Assembly (NCBI GenBank): GCA_964451415.1
Contig: CAYVHU010000014.1
Coordinates: forward strand, 1 to 64,000
Direction: 5' to 3'
Source: CAYVHU01 sp964451415
Lineage (GTDB): Bacteria; Pseudomonadota; Alphaproteobacteria; Rhodospirillales; Magnetovibrionaceae
DNA length: 64,000 bases
Made by a program: the position numbers and the translations under genes. Each line of letters starts with the position of its first letter. Within the stretch, counting starts at the first letter, position 1. Of the stretch, positions 15,250 to 23,644 are shown piece after piece. The notes beneath the pieces were generated by a model. The model saw only the letters and a program-made list of their open reading frames with translations, ran no database searches and was not told where the DNA came from.

Positions 15250-16419
15250 ATGCCTGGTTTTGAAGTCTTCGGCGAAGAAGAACGCCAAGCCATTAACGAA
15301 CTGTTCGATCTTAACGGCGGCATCTTGTTCGCCCACGGGTTTGACGCCATGCGTGCGGGTGTGTACCGCGTACGAGAATATGAACGCGCCTTTGCCGACA
15401 CCATGGGGGCCGCGCACGGCCAGGCCGTGGCGTCCGGTACAGCGGCGATCAAGGTTGCGTTGAAGGCTTTGGGGGTGGGTCCCGGTGATGAAGTCATCAC
15501 TCAGGCCTATACCTTCGTCGCCACCGCGGAAGCGATTTTTGAAACCGGGGCGACCCCGGTGATCGTCGATATTGACGAAACCTTGAACATGGACCCCGCC
15601 GCTTTGGAAGCCGCAATCACGGACAAGACCAAGGTCATCGTACCGGTACACATGATGGGTGAAGGCGCGGATATGGACGCGGTGATGGCCATCGCCAAAA
15701 AGCACAATCTGCTGGTCATGGAAGATACCGCCCAGGCGCTGGGGGCGTCGATGAATGGCAGGCGTCTTGGCACCATCGGCCACATGGGGGCGTTCAGCAC
15801 CGATGCCGGCAAGACGCTGAACACCGGTGAAGGTGGCATGGTGCTGTCCAATGATGAGCAGCTTTACATCAACGCGCGTTCCTATCATGACCATGGTCAT
15901 GAGTATTCGACCACCATCGGGCGTGGCGAAGAAGGCGCCTTGTGCCGTGGGTTCAACTACCGCATGACCGAACTTCACGCGGCCATCGGTCTGGTACAGC
16001 TTAAAAAACTCGACATGATCATCAAGGCCCAGCGCGCCAACAAGGCCAAGATGATGACAGGCCTGAAGGATCTGGGCGTGCCGTTTCGCAAGTCGCTGGA
16101 TCCCGCGGGCGACATCGGCGACACCATCGTGTTCTACATGCCGGATCGTGCGCGGTGCGATAAATTCGTTACCGCCATGGGCGCGGCGGGTCTGGGCACC
16201 AAGAACCTGCCCGATGCCATCCGCTGGCACTTTTCCAAGCACTGGGCGCACATGTTGAATGATCACCCGATCTATGGTGGCAAGCTTGATACGGCGTGGG
16301 AAAAGACCGCCGATATCCTGGAGCGCTCCGTCGCGCTGCCGGTGATGGTGAAAATGGACGACGAGCGCATTTCGTTTGTCTGTGAAACCCTCAACAAGAT
16401 CGCTAAAGATATCTTGTGA
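15250..16419 (+). CDS. DegT/DnrJ/EryC1/StrS aminotransferase, KdnA-like
   Basis: 389 residues, PLP-dependent. The Schiff-base lysine is kept in AFSTDAGKTLNTGEGG (about residue 200), so it is an aminotransferase and not a ColD-type dehydratase, which has His there. The opening MPGFEVFGEEER and the region RSYHDHGHEYSTT...GFNYRMTELHAAIGLVQL resemble my recollection of Shewanella KdnA, which aminates the C8 aldehyde of Kdo. Follows the KdnB-like dehydrogenase by 22 bases and overlaps the cytidylyltransferase by 4, as kdnB-kdnA-kdsB are ordered in Shewanella. Confidence 0.82.
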   Translation: MPGFEVFGEEERQAINELFDLNGGILFAHGFDAMRAGVYRVREYERAFADTMGAAHGQAVASGTAAIKVALKALGVGPGDEVITQAYTFVATAEAIFETGATPVIVDIDETLNMDPAALEAAITDKTKVIVPVHMMGEGADMDAVMAIAKKHNLLVMEDTAQALGASMNGRRLGTIGHMGAFSTDAGKTLNTGEGGMVLSNDEQLYINARSYHDHGHEYSTTIGRGEEGALCRGFNYRMTELHAAIGLVQLKKLDMIIKAQRANKAKMMTGLKDLGVPFRKSLDPAGDIGDTIVFYMPDRARCDKFVTAMGAAGLGTKNLPDAIRWHFSKHWAHMLNDHPIYGGKLDTAWEKTADILERSVALPVMVKMDDERISFVCETLNKIAKDIL

Positions 16420-17174
16420 GCCTGCCCGTAAAACTTCTGGCGATCGTTCCTGCGCGCGGTGGCTCCAAGGGCATTACGGGCAAAAATCTTGCCCGGGTGG
16501 GCGGGCGTTCACTGGTCGTGCGCGCGTTGGATGCTGCAAGGCGGGCAAAGGCTGTGAGTGACGTTTTTGTCACCACTGACGACGATGCCATCGCCCTTGA
16601 GTGTGAAAGGGCGGGCGTGTCGGTTGGGTATCGTCGACCGGCGCATCTGGCGGGTGACGAGACGGGCATGATGGAGGTGGTTCTGGACGCGCTCGATCAT
16701 TATAAGGGCGAGCATGGTCAGGATCCCGAGGTCATCGTATTGTTGCAGCCGACCTGTCCGTTTCGCTGTGCAGAGGATGTTGACGGGGCGTGGGGTGTGC
16801 TGTGTGACGGCGGTTTCGAGACCGTGGTCTCGGTTCATGAAATGCGCGAAAGTCCGTACGAGTGCCTACGTGAAAATGCCGAAGGCTACCGCATGTTGGC
16901 CCAATCCGCTGGTGCGGTGCGTCGTCAGGACTATCAAGAAGACTTTTATTTTATCAACGGGGCCGTTTATATGGCGCGTAGCGAGTATGTGCGCCGTGAA
17001 AAGGTTTTGTTCAAGGAAGGCGAAAGCGGTCTGTTTCATATGGATCCGCTGTACGGTATCGACATTGACCAGCCCGGGGATTTGCTTATGGCCCAGGCAT
17101 TGGCCAATCATCCTGAGTTTATAGACCGACTTTATCCCGAGGATCCTCATGCCCATCTCACCGACGTATCTTAA
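16416..17174 (+). CDS. CMP-nonulosonate cytidylyltransferase (LegF/NeuA-like)
   Basis: 252 residues starting at a GTG that overlaps the previous stop (GTGA). It activates a keto-sugar acid with CTP. Nucleotide-binding IVPARGGSKGITGKNLARVGG at the N-terminus, TTDDDAIAL, the LLQPTCPFR motif and the metal-binding IDIDQPGDLLMA near the C-terminus identify the acylneuraminate cytidylyltransferase family. The substrate is either legionaminate from the flanking leg genes or the product of the KdnB/KdnA-like pair just upstream. Confidence 0.87.
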   Translation: MSLPVKLLAIVPARGGSKGITGKNLARVGGRSLVVRALDAARRAKAVSDVFVTTDDDAIALECERAGVSVGYRRPAHLAGDETGMMEVVLDALDHYKGEHGQDPEVIVLLQPTCPFRCAEDVDGAWGVLCDGGFETVVSVHEMRESPYECLRENAEGYRMLAQSAGAVRRQDYQEDFYFINGAVYMARSEYVRREKVLFKEGESGLFHMDPLYGIDIDQPGDLLMAQALANHPEFIDRLYPEDPHAHLTDVS

Positions 17175-18297
17175 AAAACTTCAATATCGCGTTTTTGATG
17201 CCACCGACGCCGAAGTGCCGGACGATTTCCGCAAACGCATGTACGCAGAAGGCGAACGCGTGGCGCGCGAAGTTCTCGAACCCAAGGGCCTTGAAGATCG
17301 CAAGGTGCTCATTATCGGCGGGGCCGGTTATATCGGCGTGCCGCTGACCACCCATCTTCTGGCGCGCGGTTATGGGGTGCGCTGTCTGGATTTGTTTTTG
17401 TTTGAAAACCGCGACGTGGTGCATCCGTTTCTGGGCGAAGAAGGCTACGAGTTCATGTTCGGCGACATGGCCGACAAGGATACCGTGGCGCGCGCGCTGG
17501 ACGGCGTCACCGATGTGATCTTGCTGGCCGGTCTGGTGGGGGATCCGATCACCAAGAAGTACCCCGACGAAAGCGCCGCCATCAATGATCGCGGGGTCCT
17601 CAACGTGATCGAACAGTGCAATGGCAAAGGCCTCAACAAGGTCGTGTTCGTGTCCACGTGTTCCAACTACGGTGAAATTCCGCCCGACACCACGGCGGAC
17701 GAAAACTATGAACTCAAACCGCTGTCCTTGTATGCCAAGTCCAAGGTCGCTGCGGAAAAAGCAATGCTGAGCAACAAGGGCAACGTCGATTACGTTGGCA
17801 GTGTGATGCGCTTTTCCACAGCCTTCGGCCTGAGTGGTCGCATGCGCTTCGACTTGACGGTGAGCGAATTCACCCGCGAGCTGTTCGTCGGCAACAAGCT
17901 GGAAGTCTACGATGCCGACACGTGGCGGCCATATTGTCACATGCAGGATTTTGCGCGCGGCCTGACCCGTCTTTTGGAAGCGCCCGCCGATGAGGTGGCG
18001 TTCGAAGTGTTCAATGCCGGCGGCGACGTCAACAACTATACCAAGGGCATGATGGTCGAGGCCATCTTGAAACAAATTCCCGACGGCGACGTGAGCTACG
18101 TCAAAGGCGGGTTTGATCGGCGCAATTACAAGGTCGATTTCTCGCGTATTCGCGAACGTCTGCATTTCACGCCGAAATACACGGTGGACGACGGTATTCG
18201 CGAGTTGATCTCTGTAATGAAGCAGGGCTTCTTCCTCGATTACGACCAGCGTCTCAATTATTATCGCAACAACGAAATCACATATCGCGTCAAATGA
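17149..18297 (+). CDS. NAD-dependent epimerase/dehydratase (extended SDR)
   Basis: 382 residues with an unusual 50-residue N-terminal extension before the Rossmann motif (VLIIGGAGYIGVPL, about 53-66). Catalytic triad candidates are Ser/Thr in FVSTCSNYGE and Tyr-Lys in LYAKSKVAAE. The segment LAGLVGDPITKKYPD groups it with 'VGDP' type SDRs found in nucleotide-sugar loci. It could supply the LegB 4,6-dehydratase step, otherwise absent from this window, but the motif style is closer to ketoreductases and epimerases. Starts 26 bases inside the previous gene. Confidence 0.8.
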   Translation: MPISPTYLKKLQYRVFDATDAEVPDDFRKRMYAEGERVAREVLEPKGLEDRKVLIIGGAGYIGVPLTTHLLARGYGVRCLDLFLFENRDVVHPFLGEEGYEFMFGDMADKDTVARALDGVTDVILLAGLVGDPITKKYPDESAAINDRGVLNVIEQCNGKGLNKVVFVSTCSNYGEIPPDTTADENYELKPLSLYAKSKVAAEKAMLSNKGNVDYVGSVMRFSTAFGLSGRMRFDLTVSEFTRELFVGNKLEVYDADTWRPYCHMQDFARGLTRLLEAPADEVAFEVFNAGGDVNNYTKGMMVEAILKQIPDGDVSYVKGGFDRRNYKVDFSRIRERLHFTPKYTVDDGIRELISVMKQGFFLDYDQRLNYYRNNEITYRVK

Positions 18298-19466
18298 GCC
18301 TTGAACCCGACGATATTCTGAACGCCGTCAGCGGCGTTCTGGGACCGGCAGAAAGCTTTACACCGCTGCATGAGCCGGAATTTTCCGGCAACGAGTGGAC
18401 CTATGTGAAGGACTGCATCGACACCGGGTGGGTGTCGTCGGTGGGCGCGTATGTGGAGCGGATCGAGAAAGATCTGGCGGCTTACACCGGTGCAAAATTC
18501 GCGGTGGCCATGGTCAACGGCACGGCGGCGCTGCATATGGCGCTGATCGTGGCGGGGGTCGAGGCCGGTGACGAGGTCATCGCGCCGACCTTGAGTTTCG
18601 TCGCCACAGCCAACGCCATTGCGTACTGTCACGCCACGGCCCACTTCGTCGATATCGAGGAAGCCACCTTGGGCCTGGATGCCGTCAAACTGGATGCCTA
18701 CCTGGGTGAAATCGCGCACAGGACGGATGCGGGTGTGGTCAATAAGCTCACCGGTCAGCGCATTGCCTGCGTGGTTTGCATGCACACCTTCGGTCATCCG
18801 GTGGACGTGGATGCGCTGCTTGACGTGTGTGATCGCTGGGGACTGACGCTGGTCGAAGATGCAGCGGAATCGTTGGGGTCACGCTACAAGGACAGGCATT
18901 GCGGCACGTTCGGCCACGTTGCGGCAATCAGCTTCAACGGCAACAAGATCGTGACCACCGGCGGCGGCGGTGCGTTGCTCACCAGTGACGAAGATCTGGC
19001 CCGGCGCGCCAAGCACCTCAGCACAACGGCCAAAACGCCGCATCCGTGGCTCTATGTTCACGATCAAGTGGGCTACAACTACCGTATGCCCAATATCAAT
19101 GCGGCGCTTGGCTGTGCTCAACTGGAACAATTGGATGGTTTTCTGGCGCAAAAACGTGAGCTGACCCGCAGCTACACCAGGGCGTTTGCGGGTCTGGACG
19201 GTGTGCGTGTGTTTGGCGAGGCCGATTTCGCCACCTCGAACTTTTGGCTCAACGCCATCATTCTGGATGATAAAAAACTGCGCGATCCGGTGCTGAAAAT
19301 CCTTAACGCGGCAAACTACATGGCGCGTCCGGCATGGACGCTCCTACACAAACTGCCGCCCTATGCGGGTGCGCCGCGCATGAGCGATCTGAGCGTGGCC
19401 GAACGTATCGAGGGGACGTTGATCAATATTCCCAGTTCTCCCAAGTTGGCGCGAAAGCGGACATAA
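18294..19466 (+). CDS. legC: LegC-type aminotransferase (UDP-bacillosamine forming)
   Basis: 390 residues, PLP fold-type I. Active-site lysine in ISFNGNKIVTTGGGGALL, the sequence typical of the LegC/PglE-like group that aminates C4 of the 4-keto-6-deoxy-GlcNAc nucleotide. Supporting motifs: MVNGTAALHMAL, PTLSFVATANAI, VEDAAESLGS and GYNYRMPNINAALG. Linked by a 4-base overlap to the SDR before it and followed within 5 bases by the 2-epimerase, i.e. next to the enzymes acting before and after it in the pathway. Confidence 0.88.
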   Translation: MSLEPDDILNAVSGVLGPAESFTPLHEPEFSGNEWTYVKDCIDTGWVSSVGAYVERIEKDLAAYTGAKFAVAMVNGTAALHMALIVAGVEAGDEVIAPTLSFVATANAIAYCHATAHFVDIEEATLGLDAVKLDAYLGEIAHRTDAGVVNKLTGQRIACVVCMHTFGHPVDVDALLDVCDRWGLTLVEDAAESLGSRYKDRHCGTFGHVAAISFNGNKIVTTGGGGALLTSDEDLARRAKHLSTTAKTPHPWLYVHDQVGYNYRMPNINAALGCAQLEQLDGFLAQKRELTRSYTRAFAGLDGVRVFGEADFATSNFWLNAIILDDKKLRDPVLKILNAANYMARPAWTLLHKLPPYAGAPRMSDLSVAERIEGTLINIPSSPKLARKRT

Positions 19467-19471
19467 GAGCC

Positions 19472-20635
19472 ATGCGCAAGATTTGCGTTTTTACCGGTAC
19501 GCGCGCGGAATACGGTCTGTTGTACTGGACCATGCGACAGGTTCAAGACGATCTGGATTTGCAGTTGCAAATTCTGGTCAGCGGGGCGCACCTGTCGGAA
19601 CGTCTGGGCGCGACCTACCGGCAGATCGAGGCCGACGGTTTTGTTGTTGATGCCAAAGTGCCGATGAATTTGGAAGACGACAGCGACGCCGCCCTTGCCG
19701 TTGCCATGGGACAGGAACTTGCGGGTGTGGCGCGGGTTCTGGATGAATTGAAGCCCGATATCCTGGTGCTTTTGGGGGATCGCTACGAAACGTTTACGGC
19801 GGCAACGGCAGCCATGATGCTGCGCATTCCCATTGCGCATATTCATGGTGGTGAAGTGACCGAGGGGGCCCTGGATGATGCCATGCGTCACGGCATCACC
19901 AAGATGGCGCATCTGCATTTTACGGCGGCTGAGCCCTATCGCCAACGGGTCATCCAGCTTGGTGAAAACCCGGATCGTGTATTTAACGTTGGCGCACCGG
20001 GGCTGGAAGCCATTACCCGCACGCCACTCATGAACCGGGAAGATCTGGCGCAAGATTTGGGGTTTTTCCTGGATGGCAGCGTGTTTGTGGTGACTTATCA
20101 CCCCGAAACTCTGGGTAAAGTGGACGCGTCGAGCGGCATTGAAGACCTGTTGCAGGCCCTGAACCTGTTTCCTGAAGCGCGGATCATCCTTACCAAGGCG
20201 AACGCGGACAGCCAGGGGCGTGTCGTTAATGACCGGTTGGAGACCTACGCCGAACGCAACAAGGATCGTGTTTTCCTTAGCGCCTCCCTGGGCCAGCGCC
20301 GCTATTATTCTGCCGTTGCTCTGGCGGATGTGGTGATCGGCAATTCGTCCAGCGGCATTATCGAGGCGCCAGCACTGGGGACGCCTAGCGTCAACATCGG
20401 CGATCGGCAGAAGGGGCGCTTGCGCGCCGCATCGGTTGTGGATTGCGCCGAAAGCGCCAGTGCCATTGCAACCGCCATCGACGAAGCGTTGCACCGGGAT
20501 CACCAAATTTCGGTCAATCCCTACGGCACAGGCGAGACGTCCAGCAAAATCATCACGGTGCTCAAGGCGTTTTTAAGGGCGCCGAGCGTGTCAAAAACAT
20601 TCTTCGATCAGTCTGCGTATCCATCAAAATCTTGA
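19472..20635 (+). CDS. legG: Hydrolysing UDP-sugar 2-epimerase (NeuC/LegG)
   Basis: 387 residues from the ATG at 19472, the family start MRKICVFTGTRAEYGLLYW; the frame is open 46 codons upstream inside legC. The GT-B-like enzyme inverts C2 and releases UDP (or GDP), giving the free 2,4-diacetamido hexose used by LegI. Motifs: LGDRYETFTAA, AHIHGGEVTEGALDD, VTYHPETLG, NSSSGIIEAPALGTPSVNIGDRQ. With legC, neuD-like, legI and legF-like genes this completes most of the legionaminate route. Confidence 0.9.
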   Translation: MRKICVFTGTRAEYGLLYWTMRQVQDDLDLQLQILVSGAHLSERLGATYRQIEADGFVVDAKVPMNLEDDSDAALAVAMGQELAGVARVLDELKPDILVLLGDRYETFTAATAAMMLRIPIAHIHGGEVTEGALDDAMRHGITKMAHLHFTAAEPYRQRVIQLGENPDRVFNVGAPGLEAITRTPLMNREDLAQDLGFFLDGSVFVVTYHPETLGKVDASSGIEDLLQALNLFPEARIILTKANADSQGRVVNDRLETYAERNKDRVFLSASLGQRRYYSAVALADVVIGNSSSGIIEAPALGTPSVNIGDRQKGRLRAASVVDCAESASAIATAIDEALHRDHQISVNPYGTGETSSKIITVLKAFLRAPSVSKTFFDQSAYPSKS

Positions 20636-20721
20636 TACACAGGATAATGGGAATGGATTTTTGTCTTCGATGGTGATGAACGCGATCTTTAAAGAACAAT
20701 TTTCACGGTATTTGCCCAAGC

Positions 20722-21996
20722 ATGCATAAACGTTATTTTATTTTACATGGGAATATATTCTCCCAGCGTGATTGGGAACGTTTCGGGTGTGATTTCTTCC
20801 TTCAGCGCGGTTATGACGTTATCCCCGTGGAACTGGTCGAGTTGCTGAGTCCCGGAACGTATTCTCAAATGACGAAAGGTACGTTCACGTCTAGGCAAAA
20901 TGTTGTGCGCATCAATACCGAACAGGAAATGGATGAACTGGTGACGCATTTCGGCCCTGCGGACTTTGTACTTATGGCCTTTTACCTTAATGCGAAATCG
21001 GCCTTCGTGTTTCGAATTCTCACAAAATATAAGATTGACTATATGTCTTTGACCATCGGAGGAATTCCGACGAATGACTTCCGGAACTTTCGTAGTGCGC
21101 TCAACTTGAAAGAGTACCTTAAGTTTAAATATATGACGGTGAAGACGAAGGCATATTTGCTTAAACGGTATGTTTGGACGATGTTTGCTGATGGCGTGGG
21201 GTGGGTGTTTTTGCGCCCGCCACGTTGGTGGATGCGTGCGGGACGTTATCATAACGCGCTCAGCGCTGTTGCGCCCAAGCCTTGGAAGGCCGAGCTTATC
21301 TCCGTTCGTTCATTTGACATGCAAGTGATTGATGCCGTTCAAAATCAAAATAAAAAAGAAGGCGAAATCTTCGAGAAGCCATATGCTGTTTTAATTGATG
21401 ATGATTTTTTAGATCATCCGGATTTTATATATATGGGCATAAACCGTCCTGTGACAAAAGAACGGTTTAGCTGCGCCATGCAGTCGTTTATTGCAAAACT
21501 TGAAAAGGATCTAAGGCTGCGCGTTGTTGTCGCCGGGCACCCCAAGGCCTTGCCTGAAAATGCGTCCATTGTTTATGGGGCGTACCCGTTCATTCAAGAT
21601 AGGACGGCAGAACTTGTCGCACACAGCGAACTGGTCGTTGTGTGTTGCAGTACGGCGCTTTCGTTTGCCGTTCGTTTGCGTAAACCTGTGATTGTCATCA
21701 CGACCGACGAAATCGAACGAAATAGATTTTACGGTGGTTTCGTTGCTAACATGTCGAGCTGGTTAGGTTTGCGTCGTACGAATATTGATCGTCTAAAAGC
21801 GCATGATTCGTTGGTGATGCCCGTGGTTGATCAGCGCTGCTACGAGAGCTATGAACAAAATTTTTTGGCGGAGAAGGGGGTTGGTTCGCATTCAATCTGG
21901 GAAGAAGCCGCACGCCATTTTGAGGCGCATATTTCAAAACGTGCATCGGACTCCATAAAAAGACGTAAAAATCCGGAGCTTAAAATTGAGAAATAA
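20722..21996 (+). CDS. Unknown cytoplasmic protein, possibly GT-B glycosyltransferase-like
   Basis: 424 residues, no family I recognise with confidence. The second half alternates hydrophobic strands and helices (LRVVVAGHPKAL, AELVAHSELVVVCCSTALSFAVRLRKPVIVITTDE), the pattern of the C-terminal nucleotide-sugar domain of GT-B enzymes and of capsule-type transferases. Base composition is clearly more AT-rich than the leg genes upstream, which suggests separate acquisition. It lies between the nonulosonate genes and the first radical-SAM enzyme, overlapping the latter's proposed start by 11 bases. Confidence 0.7.
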   Translation: MHKRYFILHGNIFSQRDWERFGCDFFLQRGYDVIPVELVELLSPGTYSQMTKGTFTSRQNVVRINTEQEMDELVTHFGPADFVLMAFYLNAKSAFVFRILTKYKIDYMSLTIGGIPTNDFRNFRSALNLKEYLKFKYMTVKTKAYLLKRYVWTMFADGVGWVFLRPPRWWMRAGRYHNALSAVAPKPWKAELISVRSFDMQVIDAVQNQNKKEGEIFEKPYAVLIDDDFLDHPDFIYMGINRPVTKERFSCAMQSFIAKLEKDLRLRVVVAGHPKALPENASIVYGAYPFIQDRTAELVAHSELVVVCCSTALSFAVRLRKPVIVITTDEIERNRFYGGFVANMSSWLGLRRTNIDRLKAHDSLVMPVVDQRCYESYEQNFLAEKGVGSHSIWEEAARHFEAHISKRASDSIKRRKNPELKIEK

Positions 21997-22963
21997 TCCC
22001 TTTCAATCTATCTATGACGCCTGCAATCAGGGCAATTCCATGGACAAGTTTAAAGAATTGCCGCCGTTTCCACGGCTTATTGATATTGAGGCGACCAATG
22101 CATGCAACTTCAGTTGTTTGATGTGTCCGACCGGAAACCGTTCAATGACCCGAAAGACCGGTATGATGGAGCCGGCGGTTTTTGACAAGATTCTTGATGA
22201 ATGCGCCCAGTGGAATTGTGCGTTGCGTTGGGTGCAATGGGGCGAAAACGTTATGCACCCGGACTTGCTTGATCATATTTCCGCAGCACATGAGCGAGGT
22301 GTTCTTACGCATTTGAACACCAACGGCAGCAAGTTGGACGCAGAGGCAGTTGAACGTTTGATTTCGACGGGCCTTGATTCCATCAAATTTTCTTTCCAGG
22401 GTGTGGATCAAAACAGTTACGCAGAGATGCGCAACAAGGACTTCTTTGAAGAATTGATGGCTGTTATCGAGCAGTTTCAGAAGATCCGAGGAGATCGGGA
22501 GGCTCCGTATATTCACATTTCAACCTCCATTACATACGAAGGCCCGGAACTTGTGGCGGCTTTTGAGAAACGGGCAAGACAGATTGCTGATTATGTGTCT
22601 GTAGGACGAACGGTTTTTGATAACCTTAATCTTGATGGTGTGCGTATGAAGCCTGAGGAGGTTGCACGTCTGCAGCGTCTCAAAGAACAAGAATCTGTCG
22701 TCAAGGTTCACCCTGAATGCCCGAAGGTCTTTGACAAGATGTCCATCTTTTGGGATGGGGCGGTGTCGGCTTGTTGCGGCGATGCCGATAAGGTGATGCT
22801 TATTGGGTCCGTCTCTGATAACACGCTTAAGGACATTTGGCATTCAAATAGAATGAACGAATATCGCACGATATTGGCGGATATGCGTCATAATGAACTT
22901 GATTTATGCCGCAATTGCTATGATTACCAGGACTTGCAGAAAACCGGATCTCAGGAATTTTAG
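21986..22963 (+). CDS. Radical SAM/SPASM-domain protein
   Basis: 325 residues from a TTG with GGAG eight bases upstream; an ATG at 22040 (residue 19) with AGGG seven bases upstream is an equally good start. The CX3CX2C cluster motif CNFSCLMC is at about 40-47, binding [4Fe-4S] and S-adenosylmethionine. The C-terminal part (CPKVFDKMSIFWDGAVSACCGD and LCRNCYDYQ) has the cysteine pattern of a SPASM/twitch auxiliary cluster domain. Family members epimerise, dehydrogenate or cross-link substrates; in glycan loci the substrate is often unknown. First of three radical-SAM genes in a row. Confidence 0.85.
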   Translation: MRNNPFQSIYDACNQGNSMDKFKELPPFPRLIDIEATNACNFSCLMCPTGNRSMTRKTGMMEPAVFDKILDECAQWNCALRWVQWGENVMHPDLLDHISAAHERGVLTHLNTNGSKLDAEAVERLISTGLDSIKFSFQGVDQNSYAEMRNKDFFEELMAVIEQFQKIRGDREAPYIHISTSITYEGPELVAAFEKRARQIADYVSVGRTVFDNLNLDGVRMKPEEVARLQRLKEQESVVKVHPECPKVFDKMSIFWDGAVSACCGDADKVMLIGSVSDNTLKDIWHSNRMNEYRTILADMRHNELDLCRNCYDYQDLQKTGSQEF

Positions 22964-22969
22964 TAAATT

Positions 22970-23644
22970 ATGCCCGATTACCTGAATGTCATTTATGACG
23001 AGAAATCACATCCGTTTACCGACTATCCCTCACGGCTTGCCGCATATCTCTATCAAGCATTCAAGCTGAATGAACGAGATACAATGCTTGAGTTGGGAAG
23101 CGGTCGTGGCGAGATGTTGAAGTGCTTTTCCGATCTCGGGATGACGGTTAAAGGCGTTGACTTGTCCCAAGAGGCGCAAGTTTTATCACCTGGGCTGGAA
23201 ATGTCGAGTTGCGATTTGGAAACGGAAAAACTTCCCTTTCCGGATAGCTGTTTTGATGTTGTCTTTAATAAATCTGTTCTTGAACATATTCGGAATACGG
23301 ATCATCTTATCCGTGAAATACGACGCGTTCTAAAACCGGGCGGGTTAATCCTGTGCATGGTTCCAGACTGGGAATCGAATTATAAAATTTTCTTTGATGA
23401 CTATACCCATAAATCGCCGTTTACGACCGTGTCGCTTAATGATTTATTGCGTATCCATGATTTTGTAGATGTCCGTGTTTACAAATTCAGGCAATTGCCC
23501 ATCGTTTGGCGGCATCCTTGGCTGAATTTTGTTTGCGCGTTGATGAGTCCATTTGTGCCGATCAGAACCAATATCGGGTTTTTGCGATGGTCGCGCGAAT
23601 TGATGATTGTTGCGTGTGGTACCCAGCGAGAATCTGAACAATGA
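22970..23644 (+). CDS. Class I SAM-dependent methyltransferase
   Basis: 224 residues. SAM-binding motif I MLELGSGRGEML at about 39-50, motif II region LPFPDSCFDVVFNKSVLEHIRN, and motif III RRVLKPGGLILCMVPD identify a Methyltransf_11-type enzyme. The C-terminal hydrophobic stretch (WLNFVCALMSPFVPI) may sit on the membrane. It overlaps the next radical-SAM gene by 4 bases, so the two probably act together, for example methylating a sugar or its carrier. Substrate unknown. Confidence 0.85.
   Translation: MPDYLNVIYDEKSHPFTDYPSRLAAYLYQAFKLNERDTMLELGSGRGEMLKCFSDLGMTVKGVDLSQEAQVLSPGLEMSSCDLETEKLPFPDSCFDVVFNKSVLEHIRNTDHLIREIRRVLKPGGLILCMVPDWESNYKIFFDDYTHKSPFTTVSLNDLLRIHDFVDVRVYKFRQLPIVWRHPWLNFVCALMSPFVPIRTNIGFLRWSRELMIVACGTQRESEQ

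Noticed and set aside
15232..16266. 344-codon antisense ORF opposite the KdnA-like gene
   Set aside because: Mirror of a strongly recognised gene, His/Gly-rich composition typical of antisense frames; similar cases at 17158-18165, 53013-54122 and 59982-61406.
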